A stretch of 34,471 bases of DNA, from the NCBI GenBank assembly GCA_942491945.1, contig CALODD010000026.1:1-34471 (forward strand), in the 5' to 3' direction. This DNA is from JAJDYQ01 sp942491945 (GTDB lineage Bacteria; Pseudomonadota; Gammaproteobacteria; JAJDYQ01). Position numbers and translations under genes: made by a program. Each line of letters opens with the position of its first letter. The first letter of the stretch is position 1. Under the pieces are notes generated by a model, which was not told the origin of the DNA, searched no databases, and saw only the letters and a program-made list of their open reading frames with translations. Shown here in pieces: positions 16,904 to 25,425 of the stretch.

Positions 16904-17015
16904 ATACGCTGCCGTTTATTCCTGTTTTTATTCGGATCAAAGCAAGCACTGTTTGAGCTCTGCGTTTTTTGCAGAGCGAGTTTGCGCAGCGCCGAATAAA
17001 AACAGGAATAAACGG
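16904..17015. repeat. 24-bp perfect inverted repeat with nested hairpin
   Basis: Arms at 16912-16935 and 16992-17015 are exact reverse complements of 24 bp. The 56-bp interior contains a smaller hairpin, GCTCTGC-GTTTTTT-GCAGAGC. Just outside, ATACGCTG at 16904-16911 pairs with CAGCGTAT at 18459-18466 on the far side of the insertion sequence, so the IS landed in the outer part of this palindrome. Confidence 0.85.
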
Positions 17016-17019
17016 GAAG

Positions 17020-17027
17020 CCGTTAGG
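17020..17027. repeat. Target site duplication, left copy (CCGTTAGG)
   Basis: CCGTTAGG directly abuts the left inverted repeat of the insertion sequence, and an identical copy abuts the right one at 18450-18457. Matching duplications at both ends show the element inserted here by transposition and has not been rearranged. Confidence 0.85.
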
Positions 17028-17062
17028 CCAATGTCATTGACTTAAGCCCTAAGTGCTTGAAA
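17028..17062. repeat. Left terminal inverted repeat of the IS
   Basis: Begins CCAATGTCATTGACTTAAG. It matches the reverse complement of 18415-18449 at 33 of 35 positions; the first 21 bases are identical. Confidence 0.9.
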
Positions 17063-18298
17063 TCACAAAGCTCTCCGATAGGAAGAACGAAAGGTACGTC
17101 GAGGTCGCGGGGAGGCCTTACGAGGGAAAGAACGTTTAGGCCTGATAGGAATTAAACATCGACTTAATACCGTCAACCAGCGATGCCATTCGAACTCGTC
17201 TAACCCCTTGGAAAGCAGATGAACGATCGTATCTTTCATGCTGGATAACGCCGCAGAGAAATTGATCTTGTACGCATAATAACGCTCAGCCACCGACGAC
17301 TTTATCTTCTCCTGAGCAGCAAATAAACTCATCGCCGTCAGTGACAGACACAGCATTTTGGCATGAAAGTCCTGCTGAATGCTCAAGACGGATTTACCCG
17401 AGAAGTTTTCAATTTCAAGCCAGTTTTTCTGCTGTTTGTAGCTTTCCTCAATCTGCCATCTCAGGTGATATAACGTCTTGAAGCATTTTACGGGATAGCG
17501 TTGTTTATCCAACAAACTTGTCATTAAGACATATTCGCCGCGTTGCGTTTTCACTCGAACGAGCCGGACTTTAATCGGCTCTATTGATAAGCCTTTCTCC
17601 CGACATCTTCGGATACTGACAGCATTGGGTTTGATGTGGATGATGGCTTGTTTCTTTGATGAGGCGACAAAGGCTTTGACATCAAGATTAAATGACGTCG
17701 TGACCCGCATACAATAATCCCGTTGTAATGCCCGGTGAGCGGCAAACAACCAGAAGGCAGGATAGCCTCGATCATAGAGCATTAAATCATTCGAACCGGT
17801 ATGGCCCAGATGTTGATACGCTAGTTCACGTTCACTGGCATCGCATGCGGTGATCTGTGCATCGAGTACGATGCCCTGAAACACATCATATAAACAAGAG
17901 CCACGTGCCATGGGTACGGTTGTCGCATATTGATTGAATTGGCTACCGAATGTCTGCGCCGTTTGCGCATTGGATGGAACGTGATATTTACTGCCATCAA
18001 TGGCCAGTACGCGAAAGTCGTTCCATGTTTCAATATCAGCATGATGATAAAACTCATCGACGGCCTGATGGTTCAGATCAATAAACACCTGCGGGCTTAA
18101 CTTCTTTCTGGCCCGACAAAAGGCTGATGCCGTGACACGCATCAGTGGCGTGCGTTTTGACTGTGCGATTTCAAAGAAGTGATTGAGTTCGCTTTGTAAT
18201 GAGCCTTTAATCAGGTTCAGGAAAAAGCGAATCAGCGTCGGAAAGGTTAGCTCGCGTTGGCGAGTAAAGTGCGTTGAGCTTTGGCGGTGCTTTTGCAA
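17063..18298 (-). CDS. IS4-family transposase
   Basis: DDE-type transposase that cuts and rejoins the element ends. The 411-residue frame contains the catalytic segments LAIDGSKYHVP (first Asp), LMLYDRGYPAFW (second Asp) and YHLRWQIEESYKQQK, which fits the IS4 signature Y-2-R-3-E-6-K and carries the catalytic Glu. The C-terminus is strongly basic. The listed start is a TTG at 18298, but protein-like sequence (FKTIYARINETIESTAF) continues upstream in the same frame without an ATG. An ATG at 18368, with AGG in front and MTREDL after it, is one base out of frame. One extra T at 18347-18349 would explain this, and removing it gives 434 residues. The gene may therefore be frameshifted at its 5' end. 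Confidence 0.88.
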   Translation of the reverse strand: MQKHRQSSTHFTRQRELTFPTLIRFFLNLIKGSLQSELNHFFEIAQSKRTPLMRVTASAFCRARKKLSPQVFIDLNHQAVDEFYHHADIETWNDFRVLAIDGSKYHVPSNAQTAQTFGSQFNQYATTVPMARGSCLYDVFQGIVLDAQITACDASERELAYQHLGHTGSNDLMLYDRGYPAFWLFAAHRALQRDYCMRVTTSFNLDVKAFVASSKKQAIIHIKPNAVSIRRCREKGLSIEPIKVRLVRVKTQRGEYVLMTSLLDKQRYPVKCFKTLYHLRWQIEESYKQQKNWLEIENFSGKSVLSIQQDFHAKMLCLSLTAMSLFAAQEKIKSSVAERYYAYKINFSAALSSMKDTIVHLLSKGLDEFEWHRWLTVLSRCLIPIRPKRSFPRKASPRPRRTFRSSYRRAL

Positions 18299-18400
18299 AA
18301 ACGCAGTAGATTCTATGGTTTCATTTATGCGGGCATAGATGGTTTTAAATGAGGTCTTCTCGGGTCATGTTTTAAAGCCTGTTAGTTTGTCATTGGACTG

Positions 18401-18409
18401 ATTATAACA
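18401..18409 (-). promoter_or_regulatory. Extended -10 promoter of the transposase
   Basis: On the minus strand, TGT-TATAAT is a perfect -10 hexamer with the extended TGn motif, just inside the right inverted repeat. No good -35 is seen. Transcription would start near 18393 and run into the transposase gene. Confidence 0.5.
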
Positions 18410-18414
18410 CCTAC

Positions 18415-18449
18415 TTTCAATCACTTACGGCTTAAGTCAATGACATTGG
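18415..18449. repeat. Right terminal inverted repeat of the IS
   Basis: Reverse complement of the left repeat with two mismatches in 35 bp. Confidence 0.9.
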
Positions 18450-18457
18450 CCGTTAGG
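18450..18457. repeat. Target site duplication, right copy (CCGTTAGG)
   Basis: Identical to 17020-17027 and directly adjacent to the right inverted repeat. Confidence 0.85.
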
Positions 18458-18486
18458 CCAGCGTATTCGGAGCAAATGGTTTTTCG

Positions 18487-18510
18487 CCCTTTTTGCCGAA
18501 ACAAAAAGGG
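18487..18510. repeat. 9-bp stem palindrome
   Basis: CCCTTTTTG and CAAAAAGGG pair around a 6-base loop (CCGAAA). It belongs with the palindrome cluster on the other side of the IS. The stretch 18458-18642 otherwise holds no gene. Confidence 0.65.
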
Positions 18511-18583
18511 CTCGCGCTAGTGCAACGAATCTAAGAAAAAGAAAAAATGATCAAGCGCGAAACCTAAGAAATCTAACAACTAG

Positions 18584-18608
18584 ATTCCGGCCAAAGGCCC
18601 GCCGGAAT
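18584..18608. repeat. Short palindromic repeat (ATTCCGGC...GCCGGAAT)
   Basis: An 8-bp perfect stem with a 9-base loop in the context GATTCC...GGAATGAC, a layout seen in dispersed palindromic repeats of many proteobacteria. It lies 34 bp beyond the nitrilase stop and could also end transcription arriving from that gene, although no T-run follows. Confidence 0.6.
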
Positions 18609-18642
18609 GACAAGAAACAGACACCAACGTCAGCCGATAAAA

Positions 18643-19461
18643 CTACTCACACTTGATCCGCTGATGCCCCAACACCGGAAACGCCTTCCGAATGGTCTCC
18701 TGCTGATCCATACTAATTTCAGCGACAACCACACCAGAACCCTTCGGTAATACTTCCAGAATATTCCCCCAGGGATCAACAATCATGCTGTGCCCCCAGG
18801 TCTCTCTGCTACCGACATGGAAACCACCTTGTGCGGCGGCAACGACATAGCTGAGATTTTCTATAGCACGTGCCCGTAGTAATACCTCCCAATGCGCCTT
18901 ACCGGTCTGCGCAGTAAATGCAGAAGGTACAGCAATCAAATCAATACCATCGCCAAGCAACGAACGGAAGAATTCAGGGAATCGTAAGTCATAACAAACG
19001 GCTGTCACCAGATTACCAAACGGCGTTTTATATACCTGATGAGTATCTCCAGGCTCTATAGCGGTTGATTCTGAATATTGGTCAGAGGTGCAAGGCAGAC
19101 TCACATCAAACAGATGCATTTTGTCGTACCGACCTAAACGTTCGCCCTCGCTTGAATACAGCATACAGGCTGAACGTGTCATATCGGGTTTATTGGCTTT
19201 AACCGAGATGGTGCCACCGACCAGGCAAAATTTATGTTTCTCGGCCTGTTGCTGCATAAATTCCTGGATAGGACCGTTGCCGTCTTCTTCGGCAATATCG
19301 AGTTTGTCCGTCTCATCCTGCCCCATGAATGCAAAATTTTCAGGCAATACAACAAGCTCCGCACCTTTATCCGCAGCCTGTTGCAGGTGTTTTTCTACTT
19401 CCAGTAAATTGGCATTTACATTCGGCCCAGAAGCCATTTGAACTGCAGCAACAATTGTCAT
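18643..19461 (-). CDS. Nitrilase-family carbon-nitrogen hydrolase (probable Nit1-type amidase)
   Basis: Hydrolyses amide bonds. The closest characterised relatives are the Nit1/YbeM enzymes, which remove deaminated glutathione; that substrate is an inference. The 272-residue product has the Glu-Lys-Cys catalytic triad in family motifs: Glu41 in VVLPENFAFMG, Lys114 in GRYDKMHLFDV and Cys156 in AVCYDLRFPEFFR. HWEVLLRARAIEN and GHSMIVDPWG are also present. It has no signal peptide. It follows yhdP by 29 bp on the same strand; the rng-yhdP-nitrilase order is common in gammaproteobacteria, usually followed by tldD. Here the IS and repeat region follow instead. Confidence 0.92.
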   Translation of the reverse strand: MTIVAAVQMASGPNVNANLLEVEKHLQQAADKGAELVVLPENFAFMGQDETDKLDIAEEDGNGPIQEFMQQQAEKHKFCLVGGTISVKANKPDMTRSACMLYSSEGERLGRYDKMHLFDVSLPCTSDQYSESTAIEPGDTHQVYKTPFGNLVTAVCYDLRFPEFFRSLLGDGIDLIAVPSAFTAQTGKAHWEVLLRARAIENLSYVVAAAQGGFHVGSRETWGHSMIVDPWGNILEVLPKGSGVVVAEISMDQQETIRKAFPVLGHQRIKCE

Positions 19462-19490
19462 AAAACGCTCTTCATCTCAACGTGATGTCA

Positions 19491-22400
19491 TTATAACGAA
19501 TCACCGGGTAGTGTATCTGACTCCTGAACTGTGACCGGTACTTCTGGTTCAGGAGTTTTCAATTCAGCGACCTTGATCTGTGGGTCGGACCAGGGACCTG
19601 TAATTTCATATTCAAGCTCGGTAATTTTATTGATCGGCTTTTCCAGTAGTTGATGAGTTATCAACATAACCACGGCCAGCCCGGGGCCACCTGCCAGAGC
19701 ACCTGCTACTGGCAAACTAGAACTGACGTTGGGCGTTACCTTTACCATCTGGTCATAGTCCTCATCTTTCAAGCCCACGCGACCTGAAATTTCAACCGTA
19801 CTGGAAGGCGCTTCCATGGTTAGATTATTGGTATAAGCCTGACCTTCACTGACGGAAAAATGCCCACTAATCTCATCAAAGCTCATTCCCTTACTAAACA
19901 GGTCACTGAAATCGAGCGACAAACGACGTGGCAGGGTATGAAAACTGAGTAAGCCAAATACCCGTCCAGCACCACCTGGATCCACTTCTAGTATTTCACC
20001 TTCGCGTAAACTCATATCAAGCTCACCTTTCCAGTCTGAAAGTTTCAGGTTCGCAGGAGATGAACTTGCTGTGGCATCGAACTGCATAGTTGCACTACCT
20101 TGCTCAACCGTATCATTAAAACCAAGTCGATGAATTAGGCCGCCGAAATCACCACTTTCTAAATCAACATTAAGACGAGTTTCATGCCGGTTATCAGGTA
20201 ATAAATACCAACCGCCACTCGCGTTTATTTCTGCATCATCATTTATCAGTTTTCCATCCTTCAGCAGAATATTGTTGCCCTCACGCATAGTTTCTACGGA
20301 CAGCTGACCTATATCCCGATCCCGATACGTAATATCGGCAATATCAAGATCAATAGTCGGAATATCAGCAGGCCTTAACTCACTAGCGACATCATCAGAT
20401 ACTTCTCTCTCCGCTTTTTGTTCATCGGTGAATTTTTTAATCTTTACCGATGAGAGGTCAATATCGATATGTGGGGAATTGTTATTATGAAGATAGGTGA
20501 TTTCACCGACGGCATCACCAGCAACTTCTGCCTGCCAACCCATATCATTCGGTGATATAGCAACAGTCAAATTTTCAATATAACGTTGCCCATATCTTGT
20601 ATTACTCATTGTTAGATTTGCATTGACTGGAATCACATCAGCTTGCACTTTTGATGAAGGCTGCCTATCAAGCCAGCTCACCCACTCCTCAATATCAATG
20701 TCTGCCACGTTACCTTTAACGACAAAACCAGCGGTTGCTGGCAATACATATTGCTCATTTCGATTTAAAAAAACTAAAGCACGATCTATTTTTTTCTTCT
20801 CATTAAAACCCAACAGTGCTGAATATCGGTCATTAACATCAATGGATATGGATCTCGCCGCTTCACCACTCAGTGCAGTTTTAACCGTTAAAGGCCATTT
20901 TTCATTAATGGCCTTTGTAAATGGATGCGGTAGATTAATCGCTACACCAGATAGATCAGATAGTATTGATAATCGTGTTGGGTCATTGACTGCATCAGGC
21001 ACATCAATGTGTATCGCAAGATCTGTCGTTCCGGACAAATCATTCTTCATCTCAACATGATGAGATTTCATCAGATTTTCGACATCGGCCTGTGTCTGGA
21101 TTTCAATGTTGGTTTCTCGCCCACTTGCAGGATAGCCTGTTGTGACTCGCGCAGTAGCTTCTGCGCCCTGAAACTGCCCGGTGATGTTGTCGGCAGTAAA
21201 CGCTTTTTCGCTAAATCGTAGCAGGCCCTTAATATCCTGCATCTGGATATCATATTCATCAATATCCAGCTGATTGCCCTGAAAATTCACATCACCATGA
21301 AAGCTGACATCACCTGCTGATAATGGAACAGTTAAATCCAGATTGAGTTTGTGCTGCCCCTTTAAGTCCAGTACAGACAACGCTTCCTGATAATCACCAG
21401 CGAGTCTGGTTTCATGCAGGTAACGCATTAAATCAGTCGACGCTGTATTCGCCGCACCTTTAATTCGAAGGATGGGGTTATCCGCATCGAGATCGGCAAT
21501 ACTGACGTTAGTCTCAAGCACATCACTGTTAAATATTTTCCCCTGCGCCGCTTCGATAAACATCGAACGCCCTTTGAATACAACTTCAGCTTCAATTTCA
21601 TCCAGTCTTGGCCAGTCTTCAAAATAATTCAGGATGCCATCGCGCACTTTAAAACGTACTTCAAAGCGTCCTTCCTGATTATCGTAAGGGAATTCATCAA
21701 TACGACCATGAAGAACAAACGTGCCGTACTCTACATGTCCAGCAACTATACCTTCATCAAGCCATTCAACCGCCTCTTCATCCATGATCTTAGCGGGCAG
21801 ATAAAAAGACGTATAAGCGCCATCGCCATTTTCATAATTCGTTTGTACATCGACAAAAGGCGAGTCATCTTTCGGTAAATGAATCGAGAGTCGGCTACTG
21901 GTTGTGATATGTGAGTTCTCGGCTTTTATCTGATCCGATTCAATTAACATCCCTGAGTTCAGCATTGACCAGTTTAAGGTTCCAGATAGCTTTGAAAACT
22001 GCAGTGGATCACGAAACAGTGTATGCAGATCGAGTAAGCCATCTACAGTATCGAGCTGGATCAAACCGCCCTGTGAAGTTGCAACCACATTGCCATCGAT
22101 GCCACTGATCGCCGGCCACTCACCCAATGCATTGACCGCAATATCCTGTAACACAACCTGTAGAGCATAATCAGATATCTGCTTATCTTCTGATAGAGAT
22201 AATCGTAAGTTCAGGTCTTTCAGCACACCGATCGGTTTAATAGCTGAAAACTCTTCAGTCAGCATTGATTGAATCACTGGCTGTCTAAAGATAATTGGAA
22301 GTAAATCATTTAGTTGAACATAGTGACTTTTAATCGCGTACTGCTGTTCGGTAGCAAGGTAATCTACTGCCAGCCCACTAACAGGACGAGATTCACCCTG

Positions 22401-23381
22401 CCGCTGAAGTTGCCAGTCAGCCAGTTCAAAGTTCCAGCCTCTATCATGCCGATACCATTTAAAATCAGCTGACATCTGACCCAGCACAAAGGCAGGACGT
22501 TCACGAATAGTACGATACTTTAAGCCATGCATTTGCACTTCGCCTTGCAACGAAGAAACTCGATTAGATGACAATGATGCCCAGACTTTCAGATCGACAT
22601 CACCTTGATCAGGTAAGTTGACGTGCTGTTTGAGATAGCGCTGCCAGAATGACAAAGAAACCTTTTGCAATTCTATATAAAGCTGACCACTCAGCTGATT
22701 TCTCTCTAATGCAGCAGATGGTATACGTGCGGTCATTTTTACCGCTTCTGCCATACTACAGATACTAGCCTGTAGTTGTGTCACAAGATCATCCAGCTCA
22801 CGATGAAAAACCATATCCGCATTGCTCACGCAAATATCAGGTAACTTACCCATCTGATCATCAAAGATAACTTCTTTAGCAATCACCCTGACATCAGGCT
22901 GTTGTAATAGATGCTTCAATTCGAAGGCATCAGTCGCATCATCTTCCACAATAAACTGTCCGAGATCGAAAGTAAATTTCCCACTCTTCTCTCGATGAAC
23001 CTCAAGATGCTCGATATGCAGTCGGATCGCGCCAGGACGTATCTCCAGGTTAGCGATAGAGGCTAAGGTGTCTATTGAGACATCCAGCTCCTCCAGCCTC
23101 AAACCTGTTTGTTCTGCTGCTAAAGTATTACCTTCCAGAACATTCACACCTCGCATGATAATGACTGGGTGAAAACCGGACCATGTGGTATCGATCTCAT
23201 CAATCTCTACCTGCGCATTCAACACCTCAGAAGCGAGTGTTTCTATATCGGCCTGACGATTTTCCAGTAACGGTAGAGAAAGGCGGGCGACACCAACAAG
23301 CACACCCAGCAGGATGATTATCGCAAGGGCAACTCGACCAAATAGTCGTAGTGGTGCTGAGGTTTTCATTGACTCGGACAT
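19491..23381 (-). CDS. yhdP: AsmA-like envelope protein YhdP
   Basis: Very large inner-membrane protein with a periplasmic beta-groove, one of the AsmA-like proteins (with TamB and YdbH) implicated in carrying phospholipids to the outer membrane. The 1296-residue product has one N-terminal membrane helix (about residues 13-33), then a long region of alternating beta strands typical of the YhdP family. Near the C-terminus is the conserved AsmA-like segment LRLSDWKGELDM-type (here KLSDWKGELDMSLREGEIL), with GGAGRVFGLLSFHTLPRRLS and DFSDLFSKGMSFDEISGHF. Length matches E. coli YhdP (about 1266). It starts 6 bp after the rng stop, indicating one transcription unit. It carries a short acidic, proline-rich tail. 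Confidence 0.93.
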   Translation of the reverse strand: MSESMKTSAPLRLFGRVALAIIILLGVLVGVARLSLPLLENRQADIETLASEVLNAQVEIDEIDTTWSGFHPVIIMRGVNVLEGNTLAAEQTGLRLEELDVSIDTLASIANLEIRPGAIRLHIEHLEVHREKSGKFTFDLGQFIVEDDATDAFELKHLLQQPDVRVIAKEVIFDDQMGKLPDICVSNADMVFHRELDDLVTQLQASICSMAEAVKMTARIPSAALERNQLSGQLYIELQKVSLSFWQRYLKQHVNLPDQGDVDLKVWASLSSNRVSSLQGEVQMHGLKYRTIRERPAFVLGQMSADFKWYRHDRGWNFELADWQLQRQGESRPVSGLAVDYLATEQQYAIKSHYVQLNDLLPIIFRQPVIQSMLTEEFSAIKPIGVLKDLNLRLSLSEDKQISDYALQVVLQDIAVNALGEWPAISGIDGNVVATSQGGLIQLDTVDGLLDLHTLFRDPLQFSKLSGTLNWSMLNSGMLIESDQIKAENSHITTSSRLSIHLPKDDSPFVDVQTNYENGDGAYTSFYLPAKIMDEEAVEWLDEGIVAGHVEYGTFVLHGRIDEFPYDNQEGRFEVRFKVRDGILNYFEDWPRLDEIEAEVVFKGRSMFIEAAQGKIFNSDVLETNVSIADLDADNPILRIKGAANTASTDLMRYLHETRLAGDYQEALSVLDLKGQHKLNLDLTVPLSAGDVSFHGDVNFQGNQLDIDEYDIQMQDIKGLLRFSEKAFTADNITGQFQGAEATARVTTGYPASGRETNIEIQTQADVENLMKSHHVEMKNDLSGTTDLAIHIDVPDAVNDPTRLSILSDLSGVAINLPHPFTKAINEKWPLTVKTALSGEAARSISIDVNDRYSALLGFNEKKKIDRALVFLNRNEQYVLPATAGFVVKGNVADIDIEEWVSWLDRQPSSKVQADVIPVNANLTMSNTRYGQRYIENLTVAISPNDMGWQAEVAGDAVGEITYLHNNNSPHIDIDLSSVKIKKFTDEQKAEREVSDDVASELRPADIPTIDLDIADITYRDRDIGQLSVETMREGNNILLKDGKLINDDAEINASGGWYLLPDNRHETRLNVDLESGDFGGLIHRLGFNDTVEQGSATMQFDATASSSPANLKLSDWKGELDMSLREGEILEVDPGGAGRVFGLLSFHTLPRRLSLDFSDLFSKGMSFDEISGHFSVSEGQAYTNNLTMEAPSSTVEISGRVGLKDEDYDQMVKVTPNVSSSLPVAGALAGGPGLAVVMLITHQLLEKPINKITELEYEITGPWSDPQIKVAELKTPEPEVPVTVQESDTLPGDSL

Positions 23382-23387
23382 GAAAAA

Positions 23388-24848
23388 TCACATGAGGACG
23401 ACGTCGTAATTTTCCTGTGCGTACAGGCCTTCCGCCTGAAACTGAATTGGCTTACCGATGAATTCTTCCAGCTCGGCCACGCTATTGGATTCTTCATCCA
23501 ATAACAGATCAACAACTTCCTGAGATGCCAGCACCAGTAATTTATCTGAATCAAACTGGCGTGCTTCACGTAGAATTTCTCGGAAGATTTCATAACACAC
23601 TGTTTGCGCCGTTTTCACAGATCCTCGGCCATTACAGGTTGGGCAAGGCTCACATAAAACATGTTCTAAACTTTCACGGGTACGCTTACGCGTCATTTCA
23701 ATCAACCCCAGCTTAGATATCTCGGTCAGAAAACACTTGGCGTGATCTTTCTCAATACATTTTTCAAACGCACGTAAGACCTGACGCTTATGCTCTTCGC
23801 TCGTCATATCAATGAAGTCGAGAATAATAATGCCACCCAGGTTCCGGAGGCGTAATTGACGCGCAATCGCCTGAGCTGCTTCCAGATTAGTTTTAAATAT
23901 TGTCTCTTCAAGATTACGATGTCCGACATAAGCACCAGTATTGACATCGATGGTTGTCATCGCTTCCGTTTGATCGACAATCAGGTAACCCCCAGATTTA
24001 AGCTGTACCTTGCTCTGTAATGCCTTCTGTATTTCATCTTCGACGCTATACAGATCAAACAGCGGGCGTTCACCTGTGTAGTGTTCCAGACGGTCATGGA
24101 ATCCGGTTAAAAACTTTTCCGTAAATTCTGTCATGCGCGCATAGGCACCACGAGAATCCACCATGACTTTTGCCGTATTTTCATCGACGAAATCGCGCAG
24201 AGTGCGCAACATGAGATTAAGCTCTTCGTATACCGCATCACCTGGATTAGCTGTTTTTTCACGCTCAAGGATAATGCCCCAGAGCTTTTTCAAATAACTG
24301 ATATCCGCCTGTATTTGCTCAGAGCCAATTCCTTCAGCCGCCGTACGGATAATATAGCCTTCGGTTCTATCTTCACCTGCCTGCTCGGCTACCAGGCCTT
24401 TCAAGCGAACACGCTCAGACTCATCCTCCAACTTGCTAGAAACACCAAGGCATTTCACCTGAGGCATCAACACCAGATACCTTGAGGGGATGGTAATTTG
24501 CGTCGTCAGACGTGCGCCCTTTGTACCGAGAGGATCTTTAATGACCTGGACTAATAGAGTCTGCCCTTCGGATAACAACTCTGAAATTGGTTTTTCATCA
24601 ATTTCGCAGCCATTATCTCTGCGTGAGTAAATATCTGAAGCGTGTAAGAAAGCCGCACGGTCTAACCCTACATCAACAAATGCCGCCTGCATGCCAGGCA
24701 ATACGCGCCGCACTTTGCCTTTGTAGATATTGCCGACCAGACCGGATTTGGAACTACGTTCCAGCAACAGTTCTTGCAGCATGCCGTTTTCTACGACAGC
24801 GACACGAGTCTCCTGTGGCGTCACGTTGATTAAAATTTCTTCCTGCAT
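23388..24848 (-). CDS. rng: Ribonuclease G
   Basis: Endoribonuclease of the RNase E/G family, involved in 16S rRNA 5' maturation and mRNA decay. The 486-residue product has an N-terminal S1 domain (GNIYKGKVRRVLPGMQAAFV, about residues 38-125) and the central catalytic part, with the magnesium-binding TIDVNTGAYVG and IIILDFIDM motifs. The Zn-link CxxC sits in CEPCPTCNGRG. It ends where RNase G does, without the RNase E degradosome tail. A TTG at 24854 is in frame; I chose the ATG at 24848, which gives MQEEILINVTPQETR. The maf stop (TGA) lies 2 bp before this ATG, so translation is coupled. Confidence 0.96.
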   Translation of the reverse strand: MQEEILINVTPQETRVAVVENGMLQELLLERSSKSGLVGNIYKGKVRRVLPGMQAAFVDVGLDRAAFLHASDIYSRRDNGCEIDEKPISELLSEGQTLLVQVIKDPLGTKGARLTTQITIPSRYLVLMPQVKCLGVSSKLEDESERVRLKGLVAEQAGEDRTEGYIIRTAAEGIGSEQIQADISYLKKLWGIILEREKTANPGDAVYEELNLMLRTLRDFVDENTAKVMVDSRGAYARMTEFTEKFLTGFHDRLEHYTGERPLFDLYSVEDEIQKALQSKVQLKSGGYLIVDQTEAMTTIDVNTGAYVGHRNLEETIFKTNLEAAQAIARQLRLRNLGGIIILDFIDMTSEEHKRQVLRAFEKCIEKDHAKCFLTEISKLGLIEMTRKRTRESLEHVLCEPCPTCNGRGSVKTAQTVCYEIFREILREARQFDSDKLLVLASQEVVDLLLDEESNSVAELEEFIGKPIQFQAEGLYAQENYDVVLM

Positions 24849-24850
24849 CC

Positions 24851-25425
24851 TCAAGCCTTGAGTGTTTCCACACCATATTCTTCTAGTAATTGTGCCGTTT
24901 CATATAAAGGCAAGCCCATAACACCCGAGTAGCTACCGTCCATATGTTCGATAAATTGTGCCGCAAGCCCCTGAATGGCATAACTTCCCGCCTTATCCTG
25001 AGGCTCACCAGTATTCCAGTACGTCTGTATTTCTGTCGCCGTCATGTCTCGAAAGCTTACCGTAGAACACTGTAATATGACGTGCTCCCGTTCACGATTA
25101 ATCACGGCAACGCCCGTCATTACCTCATGTGCTCGACCTGAAGGCATTCTAACATTCGCTGACTATCCTGCTGATCTTTGGGTTTTCCCAGTCCAATACC
25201 ATCCACAACCACCATGGTGTCAGAACCAATCACAACAGCATCTGGAAATTGCTGTAATGCGGCTCTGGCTTTTTCCAGTGACAACCGCTTAATGCATTCC
25301 TCAATACCTTCGTCATCGCCCTGGGTCTCATCGATATCAACGGCATGACACTGGAATGAGACACCGAATTGCGCCAGTAATTCCTGACGTCTGGGAGAAG
25401 CCGAGGCAAGAATAATGTCAGTCAC
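24851..25425 (-). pseudogene. maf: Maf/YhdE-family nucleotide pyrophosphatase, with a one-base frameshift
   Basis: Maf proteins hydrolyse non-canonical or pyrimidine NTPs (dTTP/UTP type in YhdE). The gene is split between two frames. The first reads VTDIILASASPRRQELLAQF through IGSDTMVVVDG and GKPKDQQDSQRMLEC, then runs into a stop. The second continues SGRAHEVMTGVAVI to the C-terminus. Adding one T in the CTT context (an A-run at 25141-25142 on the plus strand) joins them as MLECLSGRAHEVM and gives 191 residues, the normal length. The start is taken as the GTG at 25425, overlapping the rlmH stop. The lesion is at a short homopolymer, typical of sequencing error, but true inactivation cannot be excluded. 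Confidence 0.9.

Larger units (their letters stand above)
17028..18449 (-). mobile_element. Complete IS4-family insertion sequence, 1422 bp
   Basis: The element is bounded by inverted repeats of about 35 bp with two mismatches and by 8-bp direct repeats. It carries one gene, a DDE transposase on the minus strand whose stop codon directly adjoins the left inverted repeat. The transposase signature Y-2-R-3-E-6-K marks the IS4 family; I do not assign a subgroup or name. It sits in a gene-free repeat region between mgtE and the nitrilase gene, so it disrupts no recognisable gene. Confidence 0.93.

Noticed and set aside
17020..17030. An 11-bp target duplication (CCGTTAGGCCA) for the IS
   Set aside because: The extra CCA is also the start of the inverted repeat at both ends; symmetric ends require CCA to belong to the element, leaving an 8-bp duplication.
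16592..18642. CRISPR array or tRNA-type attachment site in the repeat region
   Set aside because: The repeats are inverted and irregular, with no evenly spaced direct repeats, no cas genes, and no tRNA cloverleaf.
20623..21060. A 145-codon plus-strand open frame inside yhdP
   Set aside because: Antisense to the continuous 1296-residue YhdP frame, with no signal of its own.
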